From: Phycisphaerae bacterium | GTDB taxonomy: Bacteria > Planctomycetota > Phycisphaerae > Phycisphaerales > SM1A02 | Direction of reading: 5' to 3' | Length of the DNA: 64,000 bases | Assembly (NCBI GenBank): GCA_002717655.1 | Contig: PBAY01000030.1 | Span: 30,039-94,038, forward strand | Part shown: one piece after another, positions 25,735 to 33,569 of the stretch | Layout of the letters: each line of letters opens with the position of its first letter | How positions within the stretch are numbered: the first letter of the stretch is position 1 | Notes under the pieces: generated by a model | Seen by the model: the letters and a program-made list of their open reading frames with translations, nothing else | Database searches by the model: none | What the model was told of the DNA's origin: nothing | Made by a program: the position numbers and the translations under genes

Positions 25735-26180
25735 AACATCGCAGATGCCAGATTCTGATTTCAGTTGTGACACTGCTTGCCAGTGGATCACTGGCCTGGA
25801 GCCTTGCCCCAATTCCCTCAAGAGCCCAGTCCCTGCTTCGTGAAAGAGATCAGCTGCAACAGGATCTACTGAGAGCTGACCAGGCCGCTTCCGAAGCGAT
25901 GCTTCGTGGTGAAGATCCCGTCGAACTTTATGCCGAACAGACCGGTTTGCAGGAACAGATTGACATCATCCAGATGCGACTGGAGTCACTGGCGATGCGA
26001 CTGGAATTCGACATTCCCGCTCTGCCCGAAAGTATTCGTGAATTCGATCCCAGTCAGGTTCTTGATGAAAGTGTTGGGATCGGTCGAAGAAGAGCCGAAG
26101 CGGCAATGGCACATCAATGCGAAGTCGCCTGTGGCGCCATTGTGAGTGACATGAATTTCACATCGTTTCTGGCCTTCTAG
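25731..26180 (+). CDS. Small exported helical protein B', diverged copy of B
   Basis: A 149-residue protein with an N-terminal signal and a helical body. Its core, ASEAMLRGEDPVELYAEQ, then QIDIIQMRLESLAMRLEFD, aligns with B at 16032 without gaps. Unlike B, it carries two cysteines near the C-terminus (QCEVACGAI). It is the last gene of the cluster and its end overlaps the convergent cobalamin adenosyltransferase gene by 4 bases. Confidence 0.7.
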   Translation: MKHRRCQILISVVTLLASGSLAWSLAPIPSRAQSLLRERDQLQQDLLRADQAASEAMLRGEDPVELYAEQTGLQEQIDIIQMRLESLAMRLEFDIPALPESIREFDPSQVLDESVGIGRRRAEAAMAHQCEVACGAIVSDMNFTSFLAF

Positions 26181-26734
26181 TCCGAAGGTGTCCAGGGCAC
26201 ATCAGGCAATCCCTGAAGACGATTGGCCGCTCTGGCCATGGCGAAGAGTAGATCGCTGATCCGGTTCATCCAGAGCAGTTTGGCCATGTCTCCGCCCTCG
26301 GACTCGAGCATCCGTGTGACCTGACGTTCACACCGTCGTGAAATAGCTCGTGCAAGATGGAGTCGTGATGCCAGTTCGCATCCACCTGGAAGGATGAAGG
26401 TCTTGAGTGCTTCATTGTCGCCATCAATCTCATCAATGAAACCTTCGAGTTCCTTCACATCCGACATCTGAATGCGAGCAACCTTGTCTTCATGGGGGCC
26501 ACCTGGAATGGTCGCCAGATCAGCACCCAATACAAAGGTGCGATCCTGAAGTCGAAGCAGAATTTCATGAAGGCGTTCATCAGTCGGGCCGCAGGCCGTC
26601 ACTGCCAGACCAAGTGATGCATTCATCTCATCTGCAGCACCATAGGCATCCACCCTCAAGTGGTGCTTGGGTACGCGATCGCCACCAAAGAGATCGGTAT
26701 TGCCGTCGTCGCCTCGACCGGTATAGAGCCGCAC
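26177..26734 (-). CDS. Cob(I)alamin adenosyltransferase, PduO type
   Basis: A 185-residue enzyme that makes adenosylcobalamin from cob(I)alamin and ATP. The ATP-binding start YTGRGDDGNTDLFGGDRV, the aspartate/glutamate in AYGAADEMNASLG, and the motif FILPGGCELASRLHLARAI followed by RRCERQVTRM are all diagnostic. The start is GTG, 7 bases after AGGAG. No other cobalamin or propanediol genes are near, so it probably supplies a stand-alone B12-dependent enzyme. Confidence 0.95.
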   Translation of the reverse strand: MRLYTGRGDDGNTDLFGGDRVPKHHLRVDAYGAADEMNASLGLAVTACGPTDERLHEILLRLQDRTFVLGADLATIPGGPHEDKVARIQMSDVKELEGFIDEIDGDNEALKTFILPGGCELASRLHLARAISRRCERQVTRMLESEGGDMAKLLWMNRISDLLFAMARAANRLQGLPDVPWTPSD

Positions 26735-26763
26735 GTGAGCCTACTCCTGTGAAGTTCCCAGTA

Positions 26764-27645
26764 CTACTCAAGCGCCGCAGCACCAGAAACGATCTCAGTC
26801 AGCTCCGTGGTGATCTGGCCCTGACGAGCACGGTTGAAGAGGCGACGCAAGGTACTGCCAAACTCCTTGGCATTCTCCGTAGCCGCTTTCATGGCCACCA
26901 TTCTCATGATCTGCTCACTGACAACCGCTTCATTGAAAGCCTGAAGCAAGGCTGTCTTGATGGTCAGTGGAAGCAGTTCGTCAAGCAGATCGCTTGAAGA
27001 AGGTGTGAAGTCGTAGACCGGCTTGACCTGAATTGCATCATCTGCATCGGACTCGGTTGGAGCCTGAGTCATTGGAAGCAACTGCTTGCTCTCTGGCATC
27101 TGACGTGAGGTCGATAGGAAACGCATGGAGATGATGCGGATCGTGTCATACTTCCCGGACATGAATCGTTCGATGTAATCGGCAGCGATGGCCCCGACTT
27201 CCTCGTATGAAGGCTTGTCGCCGATGTCATGACGAACATCAACCGGCATCTTCTGGAACTTGAAGAACCCGACGGCCTTCTTGCCAGCAACTTCAAGATC
27301 GAAATCAATGCCCTGTTCCCTGAGAGAACGCAGGTGGTTCAAGGCGGTGCGCAGTACCGTTCCGTTGTAGGCACCACACAGACCACGATCCGAGCAGATG
27401 ACCAATACGAGTTCCTTGCCGACCTTCTGGTCGGGACCTGTGATCAGGCGGGACTCGTATTCCTCTGCTGCCGAAGCCGCCTGACGGACCATGTCATCAA
27501 TGCATGCCGCATAAGGCTTGGAAGACTCCGCCCGTTGCAGGGCTGAGGTGAACTTCGCCGTAGCGATCATCTGCATCGTCTTGGTGATGCGGGCAATCGT
27601 CTGGACGGCGCCGATACGCTTCTTGATTTCTCGAATCTGGGCCAT
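26764..27645 (-). CDS. atpG: ATP synthase F1 gamma subunit
   Basis: A 293-residue central-shaft subunit of F1. The N-terminal helix is QIREIKKRIGAVQTIARIT followed by TMQMIATAKF, the middle has LVLVICSDRGLCGAYNG, and the C-terminal helix has ARQGQITTELTEIVSGAAA. The start at 27645 was chosen because it begins at the conserved MAQIREIK; the longer frame reaches into the neighbour. The other atp genes are not in this window: the flanks are a PhnP-like hydrolase and a cobalamin enzyme. Confidence 0.95.
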   Translation of the reverse strand: MAQIREIKKRIGAVQTIARITKTMQMIATAKFTSALQRAESSKPYAACIDDMVRQAASAAEEYESRLITGPDQKVGKELVLVICSDRGLCGAYNGTVLRTALNHLRSLREQGIDFDLEVAGKKAVGFFKFQKMPVDVRHDIGDKPSYEEVGAIAADYIERFMSGKYDTIRIISMRFLSTSRQMPESKQLLPMTQAPTESDADDAIQVKPVYDFTPSSSDLLDELLPLTIKTALLQAFNEAVVSEQIMRMVAMKAATENAKEFGSTLRRLFNRARQGQITTELTEIVSGAAALE

Positions 27646-27661
27646 AGGACCGCAGAGTGTA

Positions 27662-28540
27662 TCAGGAGCGGGATTCCGTCGCCTCGCTGGAACTGGAGGA
27701 AGACCGAGAAGGGCCCCCTGATCCAATCAGCTGCCCGTCCCACGCCAGCCCGACACCTGCTGGAAGGCGTGAATCCAGCTCCTGATGGCTGATGTCATGG
27801 GCCATATGGATGAACCAGGATTGGGCGGCAGCGATCCGGTCCGCCATATCCAGTGCCTGATCCAGATTCAGGTGGGTTGGATGATGCCGCTCCCGCAGCA
27901 TGTCCAGAAACAGGGTCTGAAGGCTCTCCAGACGGCCCCATGACTCTGGAGGGACGGATGAGACATCCGTACACCAGGCCAGAGGCAGTGGATTGGGAAC
28001 TTCCAGACCCGGCGCCTCGATCCGATACCCCAGAATCGGCAGGCGTCCGTGAAGCAGGCGAATGGGTTCGATTTGAAGTCCGAAGAGATCCAGCGTCACA
28101 CCTGGCTGGATCTCATGAGGGATCAAGGTAGCCACGAATGAATCATTCACATTTCTTTCTCGCTGAAAGATGTGTTGATACACCCGGTTCAGATGGTCCA
28201 GGGTATGTGGCTCGGCATAGATGTCGATCGGAGCCTTCATGGTGACATTGAAACGACGGACTTCATCCAGTCCAAACGTGTGGTCAACATGGTTGTGGGT
28301 AAAGAGGATCGCATCACATCGATCAATACCAGAACGAAGCACCTGTTGACGTAGATCGGGTGACGCGTCAATCAGGATCGTACGTGGTTGATCCTGAGCA
28401 TCGATGAATCTGATCGCGGCGGAAGTCCGTAATCGCTTGTCACGGGGATCATCACTGCGGCAGACGGCACAATCACATCCAATGGTCGGAATACCTGCTG
28501 ATGTACCTGATCCAAGAACCAGAAATTCAAGATCACGCAT
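27662..28540 (-). CDS. PhnP-like MBL-fold phosphodiesterase
   Basis: A 292-residue MBL-fold hydrolase. It has the opening LEFLVLGSGTSAGIP, a Cys cluster (GCDCAVCRSDDPRDKRLR) that in PhnP and relatives binds a structural zinc, the metal motif FTHNHVDHTFGLDEVRR, and late ligands in IRLLHG and WCTDVS. PhnP acts on cyclic phosphates in phosphonate breakdown, but no phn genes are near, so the substrate is unknown. The start at 28540 (MRDLEFLV) overlaps the end of the ThiE gene. A Ser-rich tail (about 10 Ser of the last 20 residues) is odd. Confidence 0.85.
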   Translation of the reverse strand: MRDLEFLVLGSGTSAGIPTIGCDCAVCRSDDPRDKRLRTSAAIRFIDAQDQPRTILIDASPDLRQQVLRSGIDRCDAILFTHNHVDHTFGLDEVRRFNVTMKAPIDIYAEPHTLDHLNRVYQHIFQRERNVNDSFVATLIPHEIQPGVTLDLFGLQIEPIRLLHGRLPILGYRIEAPGLEVPNPLPLAWCTDVSSVPPESWGRLESLQTLFLDMLRERHHPTHLNLDQALDMADRIAAAQSWFIHMAHDISHQELDSRLPAGVGLAWDGQLIGSGGPSRSSSSSSEATESRS

Positions 28541-29597
28541 CCTGAACAACCTGTTCCATCGAGTTTGCACGATCCATCGCTTCGACCATCGCTTGGGTTG
28601 CCGCTTTGGGGTCCTCTGATCCACAGATTGCGCCGCAGACTGCAATACCACGGCCTCCTGCAGACACCACATCTGAGACATTGGCTTGTTCTATTCCACC
28701 GATCGCCAGATGGGGCAGTGAACCAACGGCAGGAAGGAGGTCGCGAAGCCGATCCAATCCAGCTGCTGCAAGATCAGGCTTTGTAGCCGAGGAATACATG
28801 GGTCCGATTCCACAGTAGGTGGCGCCATCACGCCGCACTTCCTGAACATCATTGATGCTGCGGACGGTTGCTCCAACCAACAGACGATCTCCAGCCATTG
28901 CTCGAACCTGTGCAACAGAGAGATCTTCCTGGCCAACGTGAACACCATCTGCATCAGCCGCAAGTGCGACATCCACCCGGTCATTGACTACAACAGCCGT
29001 GCCCCGGGGGCGGGCCAGTTCAATCAGATGAGTGGCGCGAGCAACGAGCTCACTGGTACTCAATGACTTCTCCCGCAATTGAAGACAGTCGGCTCCTCCG
29101 GCGATCGCCGCTTCTGCGACCTGCATCCAGCCATGACGACACAGCGATTCCGTCAGGAGAACACACAGTTTCCATTGCGGCCACGGTCGTGCGGGCAGAC
29201 GCTGTTGCACCGAAGCCGTCAGGTCATAGAGCCCGTATCGAATCGACTGAAGATCAGAAGCCAGTGGCGGTGACTCCAGTTTGGCCAGTTCCTCCAGCGT
29301 ACGCACCGCTTCCGTGGCACGATGACCAGCCGCGGCCGCAATCGCCTGCAGATCCTGGCGAGCCTCTTCTGATGAAGTTGAAATTGAAGTCCCGACATCT
29401 CCCTGCGTATCTCGAGCGGTCTCCACCGGAGGACCGGGCCATTGAGCGGCAATTCCAGTGAGTTGATGTCGTGACTGCTTCAGATGAGCTGCGATTTCTG
29501 CATCATCAAGGATGAAACGAGCCAGATCCTCAAGGACTCGAAGACCTTCACGGGCTCGGTTGAAAGCAGCATCAGCCATTCTTGCGGAGGTGGACAT
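28533..29597 (-). CDS. thiE: Thiamine-phosphate synthase fused to an N-terminal ThiD2 domain
   Basis: The C-terminal 200 residues are ThiE, which joins HMP-PP and THZ-P to thiamine phosphate: LCVLLTESL, GGADCLQLREKSLST, VVVNDRVDVALAADADGVH, GQEDLSVAQVRAM, GIGPMYSSATKPD and AIGGIEQANV. The N-terminal 130 residues begin AAFNRAREGLRVLEDLARF, the mark of the ThiD2 domain, described as an HMP-P kinase fused to ThiE in some bacteria. The fusion would thus carry out two successive steps. The start is uncertain: ATGs at 29597 and 29606 or GTG at 29669 are possible, all without a strong ribosome site. It is divergent from pepA. Confidence 0.88.
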   Translation of the reverse strand: MSTSARMADAAFNRAREGLRVLEDLARFILDDAEIAAHLKQSRHQLTGIAAQWPGPPVETARDTQGDVGTSISTSSEEARQDLQAIAAAAGHRATEAVRTLEELAKLESPPLASDLQSIRYGLYDLTASVQQRLPARPWPQWKLCVLLTESLCRHGWMQVAEAAIAGGADCLQLREKSLSTSELVARATHLIELARPRGTAVVVNDRVDVALAADADGVHVGQEDLSVAQVRAMAGDRLLVGATVRSINDVQEVRRDGATYCGIGPMYSSATKPDLAAAGLDRLRDLLPAVGSLPHLAIGGIEQANVSDVVSAGGRGIAVCGAICGSEDPKAATQAMVEAMDRANSMEQVVQDA

Positions 29598-29699
29598 TCC
29601 GCCCATGTTAGCTCGCACTGCAGCCAAGTCGCCGCCCGTGTCGATGATCAGCAGCGGCAAGGCAATCACGCCCGCCCTTCATGGCGACAGGAGCAGCCC

Positions 29700-31175
29700 G
29701 TGTATCGCAGCATTCGCACTGGATCCCCTCGTAAACCCGCAATTCTGGTGGGCCTTCCAACCCAGATCTCACGACTGCCCAAAGCCCTTCAGGAGCTTGA
29801 TGAGGCCCATGGAGGCCGGATTTCAGCAGCCAGACGATCCCGAATGTTCAACGGAAAGGCTGGTGACCTGATCATCGAAGGTGATGACGTGATTCTGGTG
29901 GGTCTTGGAGATCGGGAACAGCTGGATCAGAATGCCATCAGATCACTGGGAGGCCGACTCGCAGGTCGACTCCATCAGGCGGATCTGCATGCCGTGGACG
30001 TTCAGCTCCATCGCACGGTCCCGGAGCAGGTGGCTGATGGGGATGCGCTTGGACAGGCTTTGGCTGAGGGAATCGGATTGTCAAACTGGCGTGTCGATTT
30101 CTTTGATGGCAAGGCCTCGAAAAACGCTGCTGCCAGCGGCTCACTCACACTGACCTCCTCTGATCAGGAGGTGCGAGGTGGAATGCGGAGGGGGTTGATT
30201 CTTGCAGAGTCAACCAATGAGGCTCGACGAATCTCGGCTACGCCACCCAACATCTGCATCCCATCCTGGGTCGCACAACAAGCACGAGCGGCAGCAAAGA
30301 AGACCGGGCTTCAATGCAAGGTCATTTCATTTGCTGAAGCTGTCAAACAGGGAATGGGCGGCCTTGTCAATGTTGGAAAGGGATCTGCACACAAGCCGTG
30401 CATGATCATTCTTGAACATCGACCTTCCAGACCCAGAGCAGGACATCGGCTGGTGCTGGTCGGCAAGACCATGACCTACGACAGTGGTGGTTATTCCCTG
30501 AAGATCAACAACAGCATGAAGGGGATGAAATACGACATGAACGGGGGATCCGCCGTTCTTGGCGCCATCCTGGCCATTGCCCGGCTGAAGGTGCCTGTCA
30601 ATGTGACCGCGGTGCTGCCTTGTGCTGAAAATCTGGTCAGTGGAGAAGCCTATCGGCCAGACGACATCATCACGATGCACAATGGCGTCACGGTTGAAGT
30701 GACGAATACCGATGCTGAAGGACGATTGATCCTTGGCGATGCCTTGTCCTGGTCGTGTCGAAAACTCAAACCCACGGCGATCATCGATGTAGCCACCCTG
30801 ACTGGCGGGGTGGTGGTCGGTCTCGGGCATTTCTGCGCTGGAATGTGGTGTGAGGACGATGGGCTGCGTGAACAAGTGGAAGCCGCTGCTGTTTCAACCG
30901 GGGAACGTGTCTGGCAGATGCCGCTCTGGGAAGAGCATCGACAGTTCATGCAGGCCAAACATGCTGACATCTGGAACTCGGGGCCAAGCCGCAACGCTCA
31001 CCCGATTCAGGGTGCCGCGTTCCTGAGCTATTTCGTCGACAAGGGTATTCCCTGGACACATCTGGACATTGCAGGTGTCAGTGCGGTCGAGAAGCCGGAT
31101 GATCTTCATGTCGTCGGGCCAACTGGCTTTGGGGTACGCCTTCTGGCTGAAGTTGCCGCTCGAACGGGAAGCTGA
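29700..31175 (+). CDS. pepA: Leucyl aminopeptidase (M17)
   Basis: A 491-residue cytosol aminopeptidase. The GTG at 29700 lies 6 bases after AGGAG, and the upstream in-frame extension reads through the divergent gene's start, so it was rejected. The catalytic C-terminal domain has the metal-binding motifs VGKTMTYDSGGYSLK and MKYDMNGGSAVLGA, and the family signature NTDAEGRLILGDAL. The threonine-tyrosine in the first motif (family: GKGxTFDSGG) is a small variation. It is convergent with the phosphatase gene, 7 bp apart. Confidence 0.93.
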   Translation: MYRSIRTGSPRKPAILVGLPTQISRLPKALQELDEAHGGRISAARRSRMFNGKAGDLIIEGDDVILVGLGDREQLDQNAIRSLGGRLAGRLHQADLHAVDVQLHRTVPEQVADGDALGQALAEGIGLSNWRVDFFDGKASKNAAASGSLTLTSSDQEVRGGMRRGLILAESTNEARRISATPPNICIPSWVAQQARAAAKKTGLQCKVISFAEAVKQGMGGLVNVGKGSAHKPCMIILEHRPSRPRAGHRLVLVGKTMTYDSGGYSLKINNSMKGMKYDMNGGSAVLGAILAIARLKVPVNVTAVLPCAENLVSGEAYRPDDIITMHNGVTVEVTNTDAEGRLILGDALSWSCRKLKPTAIIDVATLTGGVVVGLGHFCAGMWCEDDGLREQVEAAAVSTGERVWQMPLWEEHRQFMQAKHADIWNSGPSRNAHPIQGAAFLSYFVDKGIPWTHLDIAGVSAVEKPDDLHVVGPTGFGVRLLAEVAARTGS

Positions 31176-31182
31176 GCGCACC

Positions 31183-31623
31183 TCACTTCTGGGTGACGAT
31201 TGATTCAATTCGTTCTGGAATAACCTGCTTCATCCGCTCGGCAACCGCGTCATATCGATCCTGACCCTGACCAATTGGATCAGGGATGTCCCCATCAAGA
31301 TCAAGCACCTGAATCTTCTCAGCCAATTCAGGGTCATCAGAGACCAGACGTCTCGCGGCATCTCGGTGCTGGGCGGTCATGCAGAGGATCAAGTCAGCTC
31401 CTCGGACCATCTCCGGCGTCAGTCGTGTTGATCGACCGTCATATTCGATTCCCATGGACTCCAGGGCAGTAATCGATTCGCTTGAGGTCGGGGCACCATC
31501 AAAGGCCGAAACCCCGGCAGAAGCCACAAAAACCTCGGAATCATCCACAAGTGATCGAGCAATGGCCTCAGCCATCGGGCTTCGACAGGTATTTCCGGTA
31601 CAGACAAATAGGACGGTACGCAC
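31183..31623 (-). CDS. Low-molecular-weight protein tyrosine phosphatase
   Basis: A 146-residue LMW-PTP. The P-loop CTGNTCRSPMAEA contains the nucleophile in C-x5-R form, and the catalytic aspartate is in DIPDPIGQ near the end. The GTG at 31623 begins exactly at the conserved strand RTVLFVC; the longer frame adds only 13 non-conserved residues. These enzymes dephosphorylate tyrosine kinases of exopolysaccharide systems, arginine-phosphorylated proteins or arsenate. None of those partners is nearby, so the substrate is open. Confidence 0.9.
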   Translation of the reverse strand: MRTVLFVCTGNTCRSPMAEAIARSLVDDSEVFVASAGVSAFDGAPTSSESITALESMGIEYDGRSTRLTPEMVRGADLILCMTAQHRDAARRLVSDDPELAEKIQVLDLDGDIPDPIGQGQDRYDAVAERMKQVIPERIESIVTQK

Positions 31624-31787
31624 GATCAGCCCCTGCTCATTGGTTTGTGGACCACGGGTCACAACTGCCGATAGTAGCCGAACCGGAGATCCGGAGACAG
31701 CAGCGATTTTGACCGGCTGCTTGCGTTAATGGGAATCATCCGTTTAGATAATCCCACTGAATTGATCTGTTCAATGGAGAACCTGAG

Positions 31788-32357
31788 GTGGAGTTCATAA
31801 AAGTCGACGAAGCCAACGAGCTGCTTTCGCAGCATGGAATCGAACGACAATCACCTGATGACGATCACACCTTCCTGAGGATGGTGGATGAATCACTTCC
31901 GCAACGGCATCTTTCCGTACCCAACGGAGAAACCGAACCACTTGCCGGCGCTGAAGTGATCGAGATCAGTGCTGAGCGCATGCCGGAAGTCATTGATGAC
32001 ATTCTGCACAAGCTGCACCACAACCAGATCATCCTCTTCCCGGTCGGGCGATGGCGCAGTATCTTTGATGTTGTAGCTTTCTCACTGGCTGGAAACGAAG
32101 AATGGCAGCAGGTAGACGCGGCGGCAACAGTCGAACTCAACACTCGTGATCCACTGCTTTCCGAAGCTGGCGACCTTCATCTTGTCTGTGATCTGGTCAA
32201 GGCGTTGTTCCATGACTCGGAATCACCTGATCAGGGTTTGATTCTGATCACGGCTGGTCTTCCATTGGTGATGGAAATCGTTCCAAATGGCGGGGTGCGT
32301 CTCTCGTTCGGCAACGAAGCGGTTGCTGAAGAAATTTCCGAGGCGATCACGACCTGA
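31788..32357 (+). CDS. Uncharacterised soluble protein
   Basis: A 189-residue acidic protein with no signal or membrane segment, starting at GTG 8 bases after GGAG. Regular alpha-beta pattern; segments such as ERMPEVIDDILHKLHHNQI and QIILFPVGRWRSIFDVVAF are well ordered, but I recognise no domain. It is followed closely by two more uncharacterised soluble proteins, suggesting an operon up to lptB. Confidence 0.65.
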   Translation: MEFIKVDEANELLSQHGIERQSPDDDHTFLRMVDESLPQRHLSVPNGETEPLAGAEVIEISAERMPEVIDDILHKLHHNQIILFPVGRWRSIFDVVAFSLAGNEEWQQVDAAATVELNTRDPLLSEAGDLHLVCDLVKALFHDSESPDQGLILITAGLPLVMEIVPNGGVRLSFGNEAVAEEISEAITT

Positions 32358-32401
32358 TCCCGCTGCTCACGGAAACCAACGACAACACCTGTCTGCACCA
32401 G

Positions 32402-32842
32402 ATGATCCGCCCTGTAAACCAACCCGAGCCCCAAGGATCGGAATCTGCTCCGCTGGAACTGCTTCAGGTTGCTCGATCAGGTCTCGCCATGGTTCCCAAT
32501 ACCCTTGAAGAGGTCCTGGAGGCGATCTCTGAAGAAGATCTGGATGAGGTGCAGCCATCGCTGGCAACCGCCATGCGAAATCTGCTGGAGGCAGCCCGGA
32601 TCATTTCCGATGTGGCCAGCGAACTCATTGATCAGATGCAGCCGCCGCTCATGGATGAACTCAAGGACGCGGAACGGATCCTGTCGAAGCGATTACTGGA
32701 TTTTCGTCGGGCCATGGGGACCGGTTCGGCCGATACCATTCGACAGTCACTCCGAGACGATCTGATGCAATCAGCCAGTCACTGGAGTCGACTGCTTGAT
32801 GGTGTGACGGATCGAATCGAGTCGACGAGAAAGGACCACTGA
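32402..32842 (+). CDS. Uncharacterised helical protein
   Basis: A 146-residue, strongly acidic, predicted all-helical protein (NTLEEVLEAISEEDLDEV, ELIDQMQPPLMDELKDAER). It has no signal or membrane helix. It is 44 bp after the previous gene and 25 bp before the next. Function not recognised. Confidence 0.6.
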   Translation: MIRPVNQPEPQGSESAPLELLQVARSGLAMVPNTLEEVLEAISEEDLDEVQPSLATAMRNLLEAARIISDVASELIDQMQPPLMDELKDAERILSKRLLDFRRAMGTGSADTIRQSLRDDLMQSASHWSRLLDGVTDRIESTRKDH

Positions 32843-32867
32843 ACATGTCACGGCACGAGGTGAGAAT

Positions 32868-33509
32868 GTGACTCGGACCAAGCAGATCCAAAGTCAGATT
32901 GATCGCGCACTGGAGGCGACCCGTGAAGAGTCATGGTTCGTAGCCGAGGTGAATTTTCTGAAAGCCATGGCCGCCAGTCGAGGTCGCAATGACTGGGAGG
33001 GCATGGTGGAAATCGTGGAGGGCCTTCGAATCGCCCGCCGTGGTATTCGCCGCAAGGCACTGGTTCGAGGATCCGTCCGGATTCTCGATGAATCCATCAC
33101 CGAAACAATGGAATTCTCCCCCGGTCGATATCTGGTTCAGCCTCCGTTGGTCGGTGCTGATGCAAGAAGACTGATTCAATTCACCCGGGAACGAAGCATT
33201 CCGGTCGCCGTGGTGTGCCGGGAGCCACGTACACGAGCTGGTTTGATCCCCATCGTGGCCATTGCCCCGGGAACCACCATTCGCGATCAGATCGAGCCTC
33301 CAACCAATGAAGCCAGGCCCACGGTTGCCTGGTTCAAGGGCGCATTGGAAGCCATTGGAGAGGCCGCGCTGGAGACGATTGACCCAGCGGAAGAGGTCAC
33401 CCGACGTGTCGACCGCATCATCGGATGTCTGGACGCGATCCCTGATAACGACGCTCTGCACGTCAAACTCGCCGAAACCTGTGAAGAAGCCGCACGAAAC
33501 GCTGTTTGA
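32868..33509 (+). CDS. Uncharacterised soluble protein
   Basis: A 213-residue protein starting at GTG with GAGGTGA upstream. The N-terminal 60 residues are helical and TPR-like (WFVAEVNFLKAMAASRGRN, WEGMVEIVEGLRIARR), followed by a beta-rich middle (GRYLVQPPLVGADAR, IPVAVVCREPRTRAG). No domain recognised. It probably belongs to the same unit as its two upstream neighbours. Confidence 0.62.
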   Translation: MTRTKQIQSQIDRALEATREESWFVAEVNFLKAMAASRGRNDWEGMVEIVEGLRIARRGIRRKALVRGSVRILDESITETMEFSPGRYLVQPPLVGADARRLIQFTRERSIPVAVVCREPRTRAGLIPIVAIAPGTTIRDQIEPPTNEARPTVAWFKGALEAIGEAALETIDPAEEVTRRVDRIIGCLDAIPDNDALHVKLAETCEEAARNAV

Positions 33510-33569
33510 CAGCCCGACAGGCGGATTTCAGCTGTGCCGGGTTACCATGTGGCTGGAAGATGATCATCG

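Larger units (their letters stand above)
14544..26180 (+). other. Fifteen-gene envelope cluster (ExbB/ExbD/TonB-like, sigma/anti-sigma, YcfL, CsgG/LpoB-like)
   Basis: Fifteen consecutive same-strand genes, most with ATGA-type overlaps, are bounded upstream by the protease gene and downstream by the convergent cobalamin adenosyltransferase gene. Order: lipoprotein A, exported helical protein, exported protein B, ExbB-like, ExbD-like, TonB-like, single-helix protein, ECF sigma, putative anti-sigma, exported anchored protein, YcfL lipoprotein, CsgG/LpoB-like protein 1, CsgG/LpoB-like protein 2 with DUF4384, A', B'. Larger gaps occur at 18572-18692, 21019-21214 and 25213-25326 and could hold internal promoters. 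Almost every product is predicted to be membrane-anchored or exported. The functional reading is inference. Confidence 0.7.

Noticed and set aside
29484..29699. N-terminal extension of leucyl aminopeptidase
   Set aside because: It would overlap the start of the divergent ThiD2-ThiE gene and is not protein-like; the GTG at 29700 has a good ribosome site.
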